A stretch of DNA of 64,000 nucleotides, taken from Bryobacteraceae bacterium (lineage in GTDB: Bacteria > Acidobacteriota > Terriglobia > Bryobacterales > Bryobacteraceae). Numbering within the stretch: position 1 is the first letter of the stretch; every line of letters starts with the position of its first letter. The DNA lies in the NCBI GenBank assembly GCA_025927575.1, contig JAICLJ010000005.1, positions 1-64,000 of the forward strand. Reading direction: 5' to 3'. The notes below the pieces were generated by a model. The model was not told the DNA's origin and searched no databases. It saw nothing but the letters and a program-made list of their open reading frames with translations. Shown here in pieces: positions 18,635 through 27,584 of this stretch. A program made the translations under genes and the position numbers.

Positions 18635-20167
18635 ATGAGCACTATGAAGCGAATCGCGTTCGCCGCGCTTGCGGCCGTTCTTTTCTCCTTCTCGCTGTGG
18701 CCACAATCGCTGCTGGATTTCGAGAAGAAAGTCACTGAATTTACTCTGAAGAATGGCATGCACTTCATCGTCGTGGAACGGCATGAAGCGCCCGTGCTGG
18801 CGTTCAACACCTATGTGAATGTCGGATCTGTGGACGACCCCAGCGGATCCACCGGTCTCGCGCACATGTTCGAGCACATGGCGTTCAAAGGCACCGAGCA
18901 GATCGGAACTACGAACTGGCCGGCCGAGAAGCGGGCGATGCAGCAGACCGAAGAGGACTACGACGCCTTGCAGCAGGAGCAGAACAAGGGGCTGCATGCC
19001 GACCCGGAGAAGGTGAAACAGTTGCAAGCCCGCGTGAAGGCCGATATCGAGGCGGCGGGCAAGTATGTGATCCCCAATCTCTACCCGCAAATTATCGAGA
19101 CCAACGGCGGCGTGGGGTTGAACGCCGAAACGGGAGTGGACGCCACGCAGTACTTCTATCAGTTTCCGTCGAACCGGACGGAACTCTGGTTTCTGTTGGA
19201 ATCGGAGCGTTTCTATGCGCCCGTGTTCCGTAACTTCTACAAGGAACGCAGTGTCGTGCGCGAGGAACGCCGGATGCGGGTTGAATCCGAGCCGCAGGGC
19301 GAACTGCAGGAATCGTTCCTGGCGGCCGCGTTCGAGGCGCATCCCTACCATCACTCTCCGGGCGGCTGGGCTAGCGATATCGAAAGCCTCCGCCTTGATG
19401 ACGCAATCCGTTTCTACAAGAAATTTTATGTGCCGCAGAACATCAATGTCGCGATTGTGGGCGACATCGATCCGAAGCGCGCCCGGACTTTGGCCGAAAA
19501 ATATTTCGGCGTGATCCCACCCGGCCCTAATCCGCCGCTGGTCCATACCGTTGAGCCGCCGCAGAACGGAGAGCGACTTGTCGAAATCGACACCCAAGCG
19601 CAGCCAATTGAACTGATCGGCTACAAACGTCCCGATCAACTGTCGCCAGACGATCCGGTGTTCGACGTGATTAGTGCGATTTTGTCGGGAGGCCGGACAG
19701 GAACGCTTTACAAAGAACTCGTGCGGGACAAAAAACTGGCGCTGGCCGCGGGCGCCGCGTCGACTTATCCATCGGGGAAATACCCGAATATGTTCATCGC
19801 GTATGTCGCTCCGAACATGGGGAAATCGCTCGATGAATGCGAGAAGGCTTTGAACGAGGTAGTAGACCGGCTGAAAACGCAGAAAGTCGACGACGAGACG
19901 TTAAACCGCGTTAAGACGAAATTACGAGCGGCTCTGATCCGCAAATTGGACAGCAACGCAGGCCTGGCAGCGGAATTGAATTTCTATTACGTCTCTTTCG
20001 GCGATTGGAAGAAGCTGTTCACCTCGATTGACGATTACGACAAAATTACGGCGGACGATGTCATGCGGGTGGCCAAGCAGTACTTCGTGCCGCAAACGCG
20101 TACGATCGGGCGGCTGGTTTCCCCGCCTGCTTCCTCCACAACAGCAGAAGGAGCAACGAGCAAATGA
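18635..20167 (+). CDS. Secreted M16-family zinc metallopeptidase (catalytic subunit)
   Basis: This 510-residue periplasmic protease begins with a signal peptide (MKRIAFAALAAVLFSFSLWP). The M16 inverted zinc motif is HMFEH (residues 77-81); the third ligand Glu lies in the helix around LLESERF. The second M16 half, near 270-500, includes SAILSGGRTGTLYKELV. An alternative ATG at 18644 has a GGA at better spacing. The gene overlaps the next M16 gene by 4 bases. Catalytic and non-catalytic M16 proteins encoded together usually form a heterodimer that cleaves small peptides, as in mitochondrial processing peptidase and bacterial homologues. Substrate unknown. Confidence 0.92.
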   Translation: MSTMKRIAFAALAAVLFSFSLWPQSLLDFEKKVTEFTLKNGMHFIVVERHEAPVLAFNTYVNVGSVDDPSGSTGLAHMFEHMAFKGTEQIGTTNWPAEKRAMQQTEEDYDALQQEQNKGLHADPEKVKQLQARVKADIEAAGKYVIPNLYPQIIETNGGVGLNAETGVDATQYFYQFPSNRTELWFLLESERFYAPVFRNFYKERSVVREERRMRVESEPQGELQESFLAAAFEAHPYHHSPGGWASDIESLRLDDAIRFYKKFYVPQNINVAIVGDIDPKRARTLAEKYFGVIPPGPNPPLVHTVEPPQNGERLVEIDTQAQPIELIGYKRPDQLSPDDPVFDVISAILSGGRTGTLYKELVRDKKLALAAGAASTYPSGKYPNMFIAYVAPNMGKSLDECEKALNEVVDRLKTQKVDDETLNRVKTKLRAALIRKLDSNAGLAAELNFYYVSFGDWKKLFTSIDDYDKITADDVMRVAKQYFVPQTRTIGRLVSPPASSTTAEGATSK

Positions 20168-22329
20168 AGCCGTTGTGCAACCGTTTCCTGATGCGCGGCC
20201 TCGTGCTGCTGCTTGCCGCAAGCCTGGGATACGCACAGTCCACAGCAACCCAGACCGCGTCGCCACCGACAACGCCAGATCCGGTTGTGGTTCGAAATAC
20301 CGGGCCTCTACCATCCTGGAAAGATCTGCATTTCCCTCCGCTCGGCCAGGTTAAGATCCCCCATCCCGAAATTTACTCGCTTGGCAACGGGATGAAAGTT
20401 TATCTGTTGGAAAATCATGAATTGCCGCTCGTGAGCGGACGGATGCTGGTGCGAACTGGAAACCTCTTTGACCCCAAAGCGAAGCTGGGGCTCGCTGAGA
20501 TCACCGGCATCACCATGCGGAGCGGTGGAACTTCGAAGATGACTGGCGATCAGCTCGATGAACGTCTGGAAGACATGGCGGCATCTGTCGAAACGGGCAT
20601 CGGCGAGTCAAGCGGATCTGCCAGCTTTTCATGCCTGAAGAAGAATACCGGCGCCGTGCTCGAGCTCTTTCACGATGTGGTGACCGATCCGGCATTTCGG
20701 GAAGACAAAATCGAGCTCGCGAAAACTCAGATCAAGAGCTCCATTTCGCGCCGAAACGATGACGCGAACGGCATCGCCGACCGTGAACTCTACCGGCTCG
20801 TTTATGGCCCTCACACCCCTTACGGCGAGCAAGTCGAGTACGACACCATCAATGCAATTCATCGTGACGACATCGTCGACTTTTACAAACGCTACTTTTC
20901 CCCGTCGAATATGATTTTCGCCATGTACGGCGATTTCGACAGCGCGGCGGTCAAACAACAGCTTGAGTCACTATTCGGCGCCTGGAAAGCGAATGAGCCG
21001 AAAACGCCGGCCTTTCCTAAAGTGGATGCTCCGCCGCAGCCAGGCGTCTTCCTGGTGACGAAAACCGATGTCACTCAAACGTTTATCCAGATGGGCCACC
21101 TCGGCGGCGAACTCCGCAACAAGGATTTCCCTGCCCTCTCGGTAGCCGCGGATGTGTTCGGCGGGGGATTCTCAAGCCGGCTGTTCCGTGACGTACGCAC
21201 GCGGCTGGGTTATGCCTATGCCGTTGGCGCGGACTGGGCCGCCAACTATGACCACCCGGGCCTGTTTCGGATCAGCGTCAGCACGAAATCGGAAACGACG
21301 ACTGCGACGATCCAAGCGATTCTGAAGCAATTGACCGCGATGCGAACGTCCGAAATTACGGATGAAGAGCTGAAGGTCGCCAAGGATAGCGTGCTGAACA
21401 GCCTGGTATTCGCATTTGCTCGCCCGTCCAGCACCCTGAACCGGCTGGTGACCTACGATTACTTTGGTTACCCGGCCGATTTCCTCACACAGTATGAAAA
21501 CGCCATCAAAGGAGTGACCAAGGCGGATGTGCTTCGAGTCTCGAAGGAGTATTTTCAACCTTCGAAACTAACAATCGTTGCTGTCGGAAATCCCGCGAAA
21601 TTCGGCGAACCACTCACCGCCTTGAATTTACCCGTGAAGCCGCTCGATGTCAGCATTCCGCCTCCTCACGAGGAAACGGCTCAAGCCGATGCGCAGTCGG
21701 TCGCCCAGGGGAAAGAGCTTCTGGACGAAGCGTTTGCATTCATGGGCGGCGAGCAGAAACTGGCGGCGCTGCAAGATATCACCGAAACCGCAAACGCAAA
21801 AATGGAAACGCCCCAAGGCGAACTCTCGCTTCAGATTACGTCGAACGGCATTCTACCCGGGACCTTCCGCGAAGAGCAACAGCGCGGGCCGGCAAAGGTC
21901 ACCATTTATGTGAGCCCGAGCGAAGCCTGGATCAACACGCCGCAAGGCGTGAAGGACCTGCCCGGGCCCGCGGCCCAGCAAATCCGGGAGCAGGTCGCGA
22001 GGCAGTTGCCGGTGCTGATGTCACATCTCGCGAAGTCGACTGCCCAGACGGTCGCGTCGGGTGCTGGAGCGATTCAGGTGAAAAGCGAAACCGGGCAACT
22101 CGTCACCTTGAAGATCGATCAGGCCAGCGGCGCAATTTTAAGCCTGAGCGCCACCGATGCGGACGGCAAGGTAACCGAGAACTTTTCGGATTGGCGCGAT
22201 GCCGGCGGGATTAAGGCACCCTTTAAGACAGAAGTTCTGCACGATGGTAAAACCTCCGAGACGTCGAGCGCGTCAGATATTAAGATCAACAACAATTTGA
22301 AAGCGGAGGATTTAAGCAAACGGCCTTGA
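20164..22329 (+). CDS. M16-family non-catalytic partner with C-terminal LolA-like domain
   Basis: This 721-residue secreted protein has a signal peptide ending near SLGYAQS. Residues 60-510 are M16-like, but where HxxEH should stand the sequence reads GLAEITGITM, so it is proteolytically dead. It keeps the glycine-rich second-half motif GGGFSSRLFRDVRTRLGYAY. Residues 540-721 form an extra domain (QGKELLDEAFAFMGGEQKL ... WRDAGGIKAPF). That domain resembles the protein encoded by the next gene and outer-membrane lipoprotein-sorting folds. The gene overlaps both neighbours by 4 bases. It probably pairs with the active M16 protease and may present substrate. Confidence 0.88.
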   Translation: MKPLCNRFLMRGLVLLLAASLGYAQSTATQTASPPTTPDPVVVRNTGPLPSWKDLHFPPLGQVKIPHPEIYSLGNGMKVYLLENHELPLVSGRMLVRTGNLFDPKAKLGLAEITGITMRSGGTSKMTGDQLDERLEDMAASVETGIGESSGSASFSCLKKNTGAVLELFHDVVTDPAFREDKIELAKTQIKSSISRRNDDANGIADRELYRLVYGPHTPYGEQVEYDTINAIHRDDIVDFYKRYFSPSNMIFAMYGDFDSAAVKQQLESLFGAWKANEPKTPAFPKVDAPPQPGVFLVTKTDVTQTFIQMGHLGGELRNKDFPALSVAADVFGGGFSSRLFRDVRTRLGYAYAVGADWAANYDHPGLFRISVSTKSETTTATIQAILKQLTAMRTSEITDEELKVAKDSVLNSLVFAFARPSSTLNRLVTYDYFGYPADFLTQYENAIKGVTKADVLRVSKEYFQPSKLTIVAVGNPAKFGEPLTALNLPVKPLDVSIPPPHEETAQADAQSVAQGKELLDEAFAFMGGEQKLAALQDITETANAKMETPQGELSLQITSNGILPGTFREEQQRGPAKVTIYVSPSEAWINTPQGVKDLPGPAAQQIREQVARQLPVLMSHLAKSTAQTVASGAGAIQVKSETGQLVTLKIDQASGAILSLSATDADGKVTENFSDWRDAGGIKAPFKTEVLHDGKTSETSSASDIKINNNLKAEDLSKRP

Positions 22330-23108
22330 AAGCAATTGCCGGGATTTTCGTTTTGAGCGTGGCGCTGTGCGCGCAGACCAGCCCGAAAGGGAAGCAAATC
22401 GTTGACAAAGCTGTCGAAGCATTAGGCGGCCAAAATTTCCTAACGATGCGCAATCGCGTGGATTCCGGCAGGGCCTATTCGTTCTACCGTGAGCAGCTGA
22501 GCGGATTGGACATTGCCACGATCTACACCGAGTACGTCGACAGTAAGGCGCCAAAAAATGGCGTAGCCTTGCGAGAACGCCAGGCGTACGGGAAAAAACA
22601 GGAATTTTCGTTTTTGTTTCTTCCCGACCAGGGATTTCAGCTCACGTTTCGAGGAGCACGGCCGGTTTCCGATGAAACCTGGAATCGGTATCTCCGCAGC
22701 ACGCTGACAAACGTTTTTTACCTGTTGCGCGAGCGACGGAATGACCCTCGTATGTTCTACGATTTTGTTCGTGAGGATGTTCTGATCAGCACGCATGTCT
22801 ATATTGTGGATATCACGGACCCGGAACAGCGCACGGTGCGGGTGTATTTTGACTACAACACGAATCTGCCAATCCGCCAGGAATACTCAGAGTGGGACCC
22901 GGTCGGAAAGCAGCGATCGACTGAAAGGACGGAGTATTCGAAATATCGCGATGTCGGCGGAGTGCAATTGCCATTTGTCAGCGAGCGATTTCGAAATGGG
23001 GAAAAAGTCTTCCAGCTATTTTCCAACAACGTTCAGGTGAACCAGTCGATCCCGCCGGGCACGTTTGAGTTGCCGCCGGGAGTGAAGATGCTGAAAAAGG
23101 TAGATTAG
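22326..23108 (+). CDS. Secreted LolA-like protein, paralogous to the tail of the preceding M16 protein
   Basis: This 260-residue protein is translated from TTG within the last codons of the M16 gene (TTGA overlap). The signal peptide is MKAIAGIFVLSVALCAQ. The mature start KGKQIVDKAVEALGGQNFL and the late motif YRDVGGVQLPF align with QGKELLDEAFAFMGGEQKL and WRDAGGIKAPF in the upstream M16 protein, so the two share a domain. The fold is likely a LolA/LppX-like half-barrel that holds lipophilic or unfolded material in the periplasm. Co-translation with the protease pair suggests one secreted proteolytic system. No lipobox is present. Confidence 0.78.
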   Translation: MKAIAGIFVLSVALCAQTSPKGKQIVDKAVEALGGQNFLTMRNRVDSGRAYSFYREQLSGLDIATIYTEYVDSKAPKNGVALRERQAYGKKQEFSFLFLPDQGFQLTFRGARPVSDETWNRYLRSTLTNVFYLLRERRNDPRMFYDFVREDVLISTHVYIVDITDPEQRTVRVYFDYNTNLPIRQEYSEWDPVGKQRSTERTEYSKYRDVGGVQLPFVSERFRNGEKVFQLFSNNVQVNQSIPPGTFELPPGVKMLKKVD

Positions 23109-23165
23109 CCGAGGATTGCCGGCCGCACGTCGCCTCTGCTCCATTGAAGACGCCGTAAAAACGTA

Positions 23166-23190
23166 CGCTCCCTGACGGTCGCGGTCCGGC
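23166..23190. repeat. Possible dispersed intergenic repeat element
   Basis: This segment sits between the LolA-like gene and a GNAT gene. Its core CGCTCCCTGACGGTCGCGG resembles a motif I recall from many intergenic regions of acidobacterial and planctomycete genomes. Only one copy is seen in this window, so the repeat nature is from memory and not shown here. The flank can form a 5-bp CGCGG/CCGCG hairpin. Confidence 0.35.
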
Positions 23191-23243
23191 GCTCAGCCGC
23201 GCGCCACCTCCTCACCGCCACTTTCTGTGGTTTAGTAGAAACG

Positions 23244-23702
23244 ATGAACGATGTGCGTATTCGCCCCGCAGCCTCGTCCGAACGGGAGGAGCTCGAGGCT
23301 TTGCAGTGGAGGGCCTCTCTGAGCAATGCTGGTGATCGCAACGCTCTGCTCGCCCATCCCGATGCCATCGAACTCACAGTTGAGCAGATTGAAGCAGGAG
23401 GAGTATTCGTCGCAGAGTGGAACGGCCTGCTTGCTGGCTTCTCGGCTGTGTTGCCCCGAGCAGACGGAGAGACGGACCTGGACGCCCTGTTTGTTGAGCC
23501 CGCCACTCGAAGGCGCGGCATCGGACGCTTGTTGGTCGAACACTGCGCGAGCGTGGCCCGCGAACACGGGTCGACCGCCCTTCACGTGGTCGGCAATCCT
23601 CACGCTGAGGCGTTCTATCTGGCTTGTGGTTTCGAGATGACCGGAACGACGGAGACCCGTTTCGGCCCCGGTCTGTTGTTGCGAAAAATACTAGCGTCAT
23701 AA
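23244..23702 (+). CDS. GNAT-family N-acetyltransferase
   Basis: This 152-residue single-domain acetyltransferase has the diagnostic strand-loop-helix LDALFVEPATRRRGIGRLLVE, whose RRGIG binds the acetyl-CoA pyrophosphate. The final strand and turn are LHVVGNPHAEAFYLACGFEMTG, where the NPHAEAFY pattern marks one large GNAT subgroup. Length fits the family. The acceptor substrate cannot be told from sequence. It appears to be transcribed alone, with about 135 bases of intergenic DNA before it. No strong Shine-Dalgarno precedes the ATG. Confidence 0.9.
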   Translation: MNDVRIRPAASSEREELEALQWRASLSNAGDRNALLAHPDAIELTVEQIEAGGVFVAEWNGLLAGFSAVLPRADGETDLDALFVEPATRRRGIGRLLVEHCASVAREHGSTALHVVGNPHAEAFYLACGFEMTGTTETRFGPGLLLRKILAS

Positions 23703-24236
23703 TTGAACCGGACTGGGCTTCGATGTCCGACATGTGACTTCTCGGCAAAGCGGATTACGAAACGCTGTGCCGTTAAAGCGGATTTATCCCGGACCAAGGT
23801 GTCCAATGACCGTCATTCGGGCTAGTGGGCAATGGCCCGACCGCTCGGTGCGTGCGCCGAGGATTTGGCTCGGCGCAGGCGCGATCAGCCCGGAGCGATC
23901 AGTTCGGGCTCAATGGAAGTCAAATTTGTCGTGGCTGCGTTCGAGTGTCCAGGCCGAATGTCGGCTCCTGCGGTCTCCCAGGCCAGTGCCAAACGCCGTA
24001 GCACAGCCACTTATCCCCTTTGTTCCAGTTCGATCCAAATAGTGAACGATCGCCTCGCTCAATCCAGACTCCGTACAAGGACGTTTTGCCAAGATGGTGG
24101 GGGCCGGACATGTCCAATCGCTGATTGCCAGAGCTCTATCGAGCACCATCGGTGTCCAAGGCAGGTCGGTTGCCTCGTTCTCGCAGAAGCGCAGAGGCCT
24201 GAAGGGTTGCCGTTTCAATGCCTCAATCCGCAGCAA
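23703..24236. other. About 530 bases with no recognisable gene
   Basis: Several frames are open here, but none gives a recognisable protein on either strand. The minus-strand frame continues in phase from the protease remnant for another 110 codons without a stop, yet reads as irregular sequence (ISDWTCPAPTILAK and similar). An 8-base direct repeat GCGATCAG lies at 23881-23888 and 23895-23902. This is probably eroded DNA left by a rearrangement; no transposase motif or terminal inverted repeat was found. Confidence 0.5.
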
Positions 24237-24686
24237 CTCTCGCCGTACGCATTCCGCCTGACCCGAAGTGAACGGAATTATCGTAACGGCCGTGCGTTGC
24301 CAGTCGCTTTTAGCCCAGACTCGTCTCATAAGCCCAGTAGTGTCATGTACACCCGACCGTAGAAGGACGTGACCGACCTCGTGCGCAATAGCGTGACCAA
24401 GGACCCGGTAGAAGGCCGCCAGGTTGGTGCGGCTCACGATTTCGACGCGATCCGCAAATATGGTGACCTGCATCCCCCGCGCGGCACAGGGCAATGCGTA
24501 CCCAAGCGCCTGCTGGGAGAAACCCCTCGGTGCACGGGGGAGGATCGCGGCCCTCACTGTCGCTGAGTCGAGGGGCTGCGCACAACCTTCCCGTGTCGCC
24601 GCAGTCTGGGAAAGAGATCTCAATCCCAGATGCCGAGCCCCAACAACTCCATCCGCAGATTTCGCGAGATGGAACTCTAGTCTCAT
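23910..24686 (-). pseudogene. Remnant of a secreted HExxH metalloprotease, 5'-truncated
   Basis: Within a 258-codon open frame, only roughly 24237-24600 looks like protein. The segment ILPRAPRGFSQQALGYAL, then FADRVEIVSR and GHAIAHEVGHVLL with zinc motif HEVGH (codons at 24369-24383), then GVHDTTGLMRRVW, match a small acidobacterial predicted-protease type that normally begins with a signal peptide. Here the N-terminus is lost. Upstream of the match the frame runs into DNA that belongs, on the other strand, to a beta-propeller remnant. Downstream residues (LRIEALKRQ onward) are not recognisable. The zinc site is intact, but without a secretion signal the protein is probably non-functional. 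Family assignment is from memory of similar proteins. Confidence 0.55.
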
Positions 24687-25309
24687 TCACCAGAGGCGAC
24701 CGAATTCAGATTTTCAGGATTGACCGGCAGCGACCTCGCATGCTCGTGGAAACGGGAAAAGAGGGAGGCAAGATATGGGATTGGTCGGCGGACAACAAGC
24801 GCCTTCTTCTCGGAAGGTATCCCCAGCCGAATATCTATGCATACGACGTGTCCTCCCGGCGAGGCTCGTTGTTCTTGCCCGGCGACGGGCTGTATCAGGC
24901 TAGGTTCTCGCCGGACAATCGGGCAGTGGTTTTAGTCGACTGTCATTCTGAATCGGCGGGCTGCCGACTTTTCGTCGTGCCCTTGAAGAGTGACGGAACT
25001 CCCGAGAAGGCGAATTGGATTGCGATTGATCACCCCAGTCGTTGGGACGACAAGCCGCGATGGTCGCCCGATGGCAATGTGGCCTATTTTGTCTCCGACC
25101 GCGACGGTCAGTTTTGCCTTTGGGCCCAACGCCTGGAGAACCGCACCAAGCAGCCAGTCGGCATGCCATTTGCGCTCTACCACTTTCACAATTCCCGGCT
25201 CGCAATGGACAATGTCGGCACCAGCTTTCTCGAAATCGATGTTGCACGGGACAAAATTGTGATGGGCCTTGGAGAGTTGACAGGGAACATTTGGAGCCTG
25301 AGGCAGTAG
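24494..25309 (+). CDS. TolB/PD40-type beta-propeller fragment, 5'-truncated
   Basis: The frame gives 271 residues, but propeller-like sequence starts only near 24602 (SGKEISIPDAEPQQLHPQIS). Repeats with the PD40 pattern follow: LHPQISRDGTLVSFT, IWDWSADNKRLLLG, YQARFSPDNRAVVLV and KPRWSPDGNVAYFVSDRDG. It ends GELTGNIWSLRQ, typical of the last blade of acidobacterial TolB-like C-terminal regions found in Ser/Thr kinases and transcriptional regulators. The first part (MRTQAPAGRNPSVHG onward) is antisense to the protease remnant and unrelated. No effector domain is attached. Most likely a gene remnant; a functional short protein is not excluded. Confidence 0.55.
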   Translation: MRTQAPAGRNPSVHGGGSRPSLSLSRGAAHNLPVSPQSGKEISIPDAEPQQLHPQISRDGTLVSFTRGDRIQIFRIDRQRPRMLVETGKEGGKIWDWSADNKRLLLGRYPQPNIYAYDVSSRRGSLFLPGDGLYQARFSPDNRAVVLVDCHSESAGCRLFVVPLKSDGTPEKANWIAIDHPSRWDDKPRWSPDGNVAYFVSDRDGQFCLWAQRLENRTKQPVGMPFALYHFHNSRLAMDNVGTSFLEIDVARDKIVMGLGELTGNIWSLRQ

Positions 25310-25347
25310 GTTGGGCTGACGCCGTAACAGAACAGCCTACTTTACGC

Positions 25348-27438
25348 TTAACCCTTTATTGTGAACCGGAATTTCATATCTTCTCCGAACCACTGGATGT
25401 AATTCGTTCCCCAGCCGTTATTGAACAGGCTGAAGTGAATGCCCTTGGAGAGATCCGGCTGCGAATTCGAAAAGTAGATAGGCGATTTCTCGCCAAGTGA
25501 CACCAGCGGGGCGTCGAGCGTCTCAATCGTCAATTTCCCGTGCGCATCCCAATAGCTGAGTCCGCTCGATAGCGCATGCATGTGCCGATTGCCTCCTCGA
25601 ACCACATCTGCCGGTGAAACCGGCTGCTCAACTTTAGATAGCGTCCAATTTTGCGCCGCTGGTGCCTCAGGATTGAAGGTCAGCCACATCGCTTCGGGCA
25701 GGCGGTTCGCGCGCTTGCGGAACCACGAGAAGTTGACATGGACCACTGGTTCCAATTTCGGAAGCGCAAGATCTAAATAAAGCTCCTCCGGCCAAGCCGT
25801 GACAGCGGGCACCGGAGCGCCGCCGTTTTCGATTTGCAAACGAGCCACCATCCGATGCGCATTTTTGTCTTCACCCGACCAGCAGTTGAGCAGTTTTGTA
25901 GTCCATGTCCGGCTCGACGCGCCAAACTTTTCGATATTGGGTTTGCCGAAATCTTTCGGGGCCCAAACGGTGTGGACAGTAATATAGCTGGCGAGAAATC
26001 GATCGTAATCGCCTTTCGAGAGTGTCTGGTAGCTGAACGCCGCTAGCGGATGTTCGGTGGAGGCCCAATCCCGGTTGCCGGCTTTGCTATGTAATTGCAC
26101 GATCGATCCCGTCGCCGGATCGAGGCCGATCGTGAAATGGGGCGCATCCACTGGCGTCGATGCGTCATGTGCTTTCAGCCCGGCTGTCTCGGGCACGATC
26201 GGCTTCAACTTTGCCAGTCTCTCCTTGGCCTCGGTGCGAAGCGCTGCCGGCAAGGCCGCAACACCCTGATCGATATCGTTGCGCTTTTCGACCCAACTAC
26301 CGGTCACCACCCTGTATTTAGGCTGGTCGAGCATTTGCGCCAAGGCATCCGGGGCGTAGTGATCGAAATCCAGCCATGTCTTCGTATCGGTTCCCCACGT
26401 GTGTTCGGCGGCAAGGGCAAAGCGGCCCAACAATGCCAGATCGACATCGTCTCCCGCCTTGAATCTGTTTTGCTCGATCCATTCACGGCGCATCCGAAGC
26501 ACCTCGCGATACCGCGCAAGTTTCACCGGATCGCTCGATACGCCATAAATCCAGGTATCGCCAATCTCCCGATTCAGGACGGGAAGGCCGCGTTTGTAAG
26601 GCTCTACGGCGTTAGCAATTTCGGTCAAATTCGAAGCTCGAATCGAGGCATTTGGAAACTGTTGCTTCAGATCCGCATAGATTTTGTGGATCTCCTCCAC
26701 CGTGTGAGGGCCGCTATTGTCGTCGCGAACTTCTACTGCTATCGCTAAGTCCGATGCAGGAAAACGCACGACGCCGCCGTAGTTTCGCCGGTGGTACATC
26801 ATGATGACGGAGGCGCCGCTGGCATCCTGCCAGACAAAGGCGTCCGGAACATCGGGCGGAGTGCTGGCGGCGTTCACGCCAACATCCAGGAACGTGACGC
26901 CATTCTCGGCAAGCGGGCCGATCAGACCTCGTGAATGACCGGGGACGTCCGTCATCTTGGCGCCTGTCGTTGTCCGTCCGAACCGCTTATCGAGCGACTT
27001 AGAAAAGCCAATGGCTCCGGCGATGGCGGAACGATCCAGCAACTCCGTTTGCCAGGTGAAGGGGAGCGCATGCCAGGCGATGTCGCCCTGTTCCAGGGCT
27101 TGCTCCATGCGCTTGCGATTTTCCGGGCTCGCTTGCTCGAGATATTCAAAAACGAGCCACGATCCGGTGGTCCAGACGTAACGCTCCTTGCCTGCTTGTC
27201 GTAATTCCTGGGCAGTCTGGATGGCTTGCGGGAAATATTGATCGAAGTATTTGCGTATGATCGCGGCTTGTGTGTCGACAAAGCCCACGTCCAAATGGCA
27301 CTTGAACATTGCCAGGACGCGCTTGACGGTGGGATCGGGTTTCGGGACTTTAAATTGTGCCGTGCTGGAGCACGAGAGTCCACACGCAAGGCCTCCGGCA
27401 GTTCCCGCCAGATTCGTTACAAAACGACGCCGATTCAT
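25348..27438 (-). CDS. Tat-exported GH38-like glycosidase family protein (DUF5054)
   Basis: This 696-residue protein starts with a twin-arginine signal (MNRRRFVTNLAGTAGGLACG). It resembles the DUF5054 group, related to GH38 alpha-mannosidases. The early motif KCHLDVGFVDT and the later TDVPGHSRGLIG correspond to the zinc- and nucleophile-bearing loops of GH38 (HxDxGW and D-x-x-GHS types). The C-terminal half (from about residue 420) is beta-rich, as in GH38 substrate-binding domains, with FTIGLDPATGSIVQL. Probably a periplasmic or surface enzyme acting on glycans; substrate not shown. It is divergent from a methyltransferase gene with about 145 bases between, and apparently monocistronic. Confidence 0.82.
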   Translation of the reverse strand: MNRRRFVTNLAGTAGGLACGLSCSSTAQFKVPKPDPTVKRVLAMFKCHLDVGFVDTQAAIIRKYFDQYFPQAIQTAQELRQAGKERYVWTTGSWLVFEYLEQASPENRKRMEQALEQGDIAWHALPFTWQTELLDRSAIAGAIGFSKSLDKRFGRTTTGAKMTDVPGHSRGLIGPLAENGVTFLDVGVNAASTPPDVPDAFVWQDASGASVIMMYHRRNYGGVVRFPASDLAIAVEVRDDNSGPHTVEEIHKIYADLKQQFPNASIRASNLTEIANAVEPYKRGLPVLNREIGDTWIYGVSSDPVKLARYREVLRMRREWIEQNRFKAGDDVDLALLGRFALAAEHTWGTDTKTWLDFDHYAPDALAQMLDQPKYRVVTGSWVEKRNDIDQGVAALPAALRTEAKERLAKLKPIVPETAGLKAHDASTPVDAPHFTIGLDPATGSIVQLHSKAGNRDWASTEHPLAAFSYQTLSKGDYDRFLASYITVHTVWAPKDFGKPNIEKFGASSRTWTTKLLNCWSGEDKNAHRMVARLQIENGGAPVPAVTAWPEELYLDLALPKLEPVVHVNFSWFRKRANRLPEAMWLTFNPEAPAAQNWTLSKVEQPVSPADVVRGGNRHMHALSSGLSYWDAHGKLTIETLDAPLVSLGEKSPIYFSNSQPDLSKGIHFSLFNNGWGTNYIQWFGEDMKFRFTIKG

Positions 27439-27584
27439 CGTTTCACTCTAACGTGTGGATTCAAAACGAGCGGGATTTCGGTCAACCGAACTCTTGCACG
27501 ACGCAGCTTAACCCCGGTCGATAGCCACCCGGGCGCGATTGCAATTCCTCACACCCGCCCACCATCCAGCACTAAGATAAAGCC

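Noticed and set aside
23703-24236. Insertion sequence
   Set aside because: No transposase motif, terminal inverted repeats or target duplication could be found.
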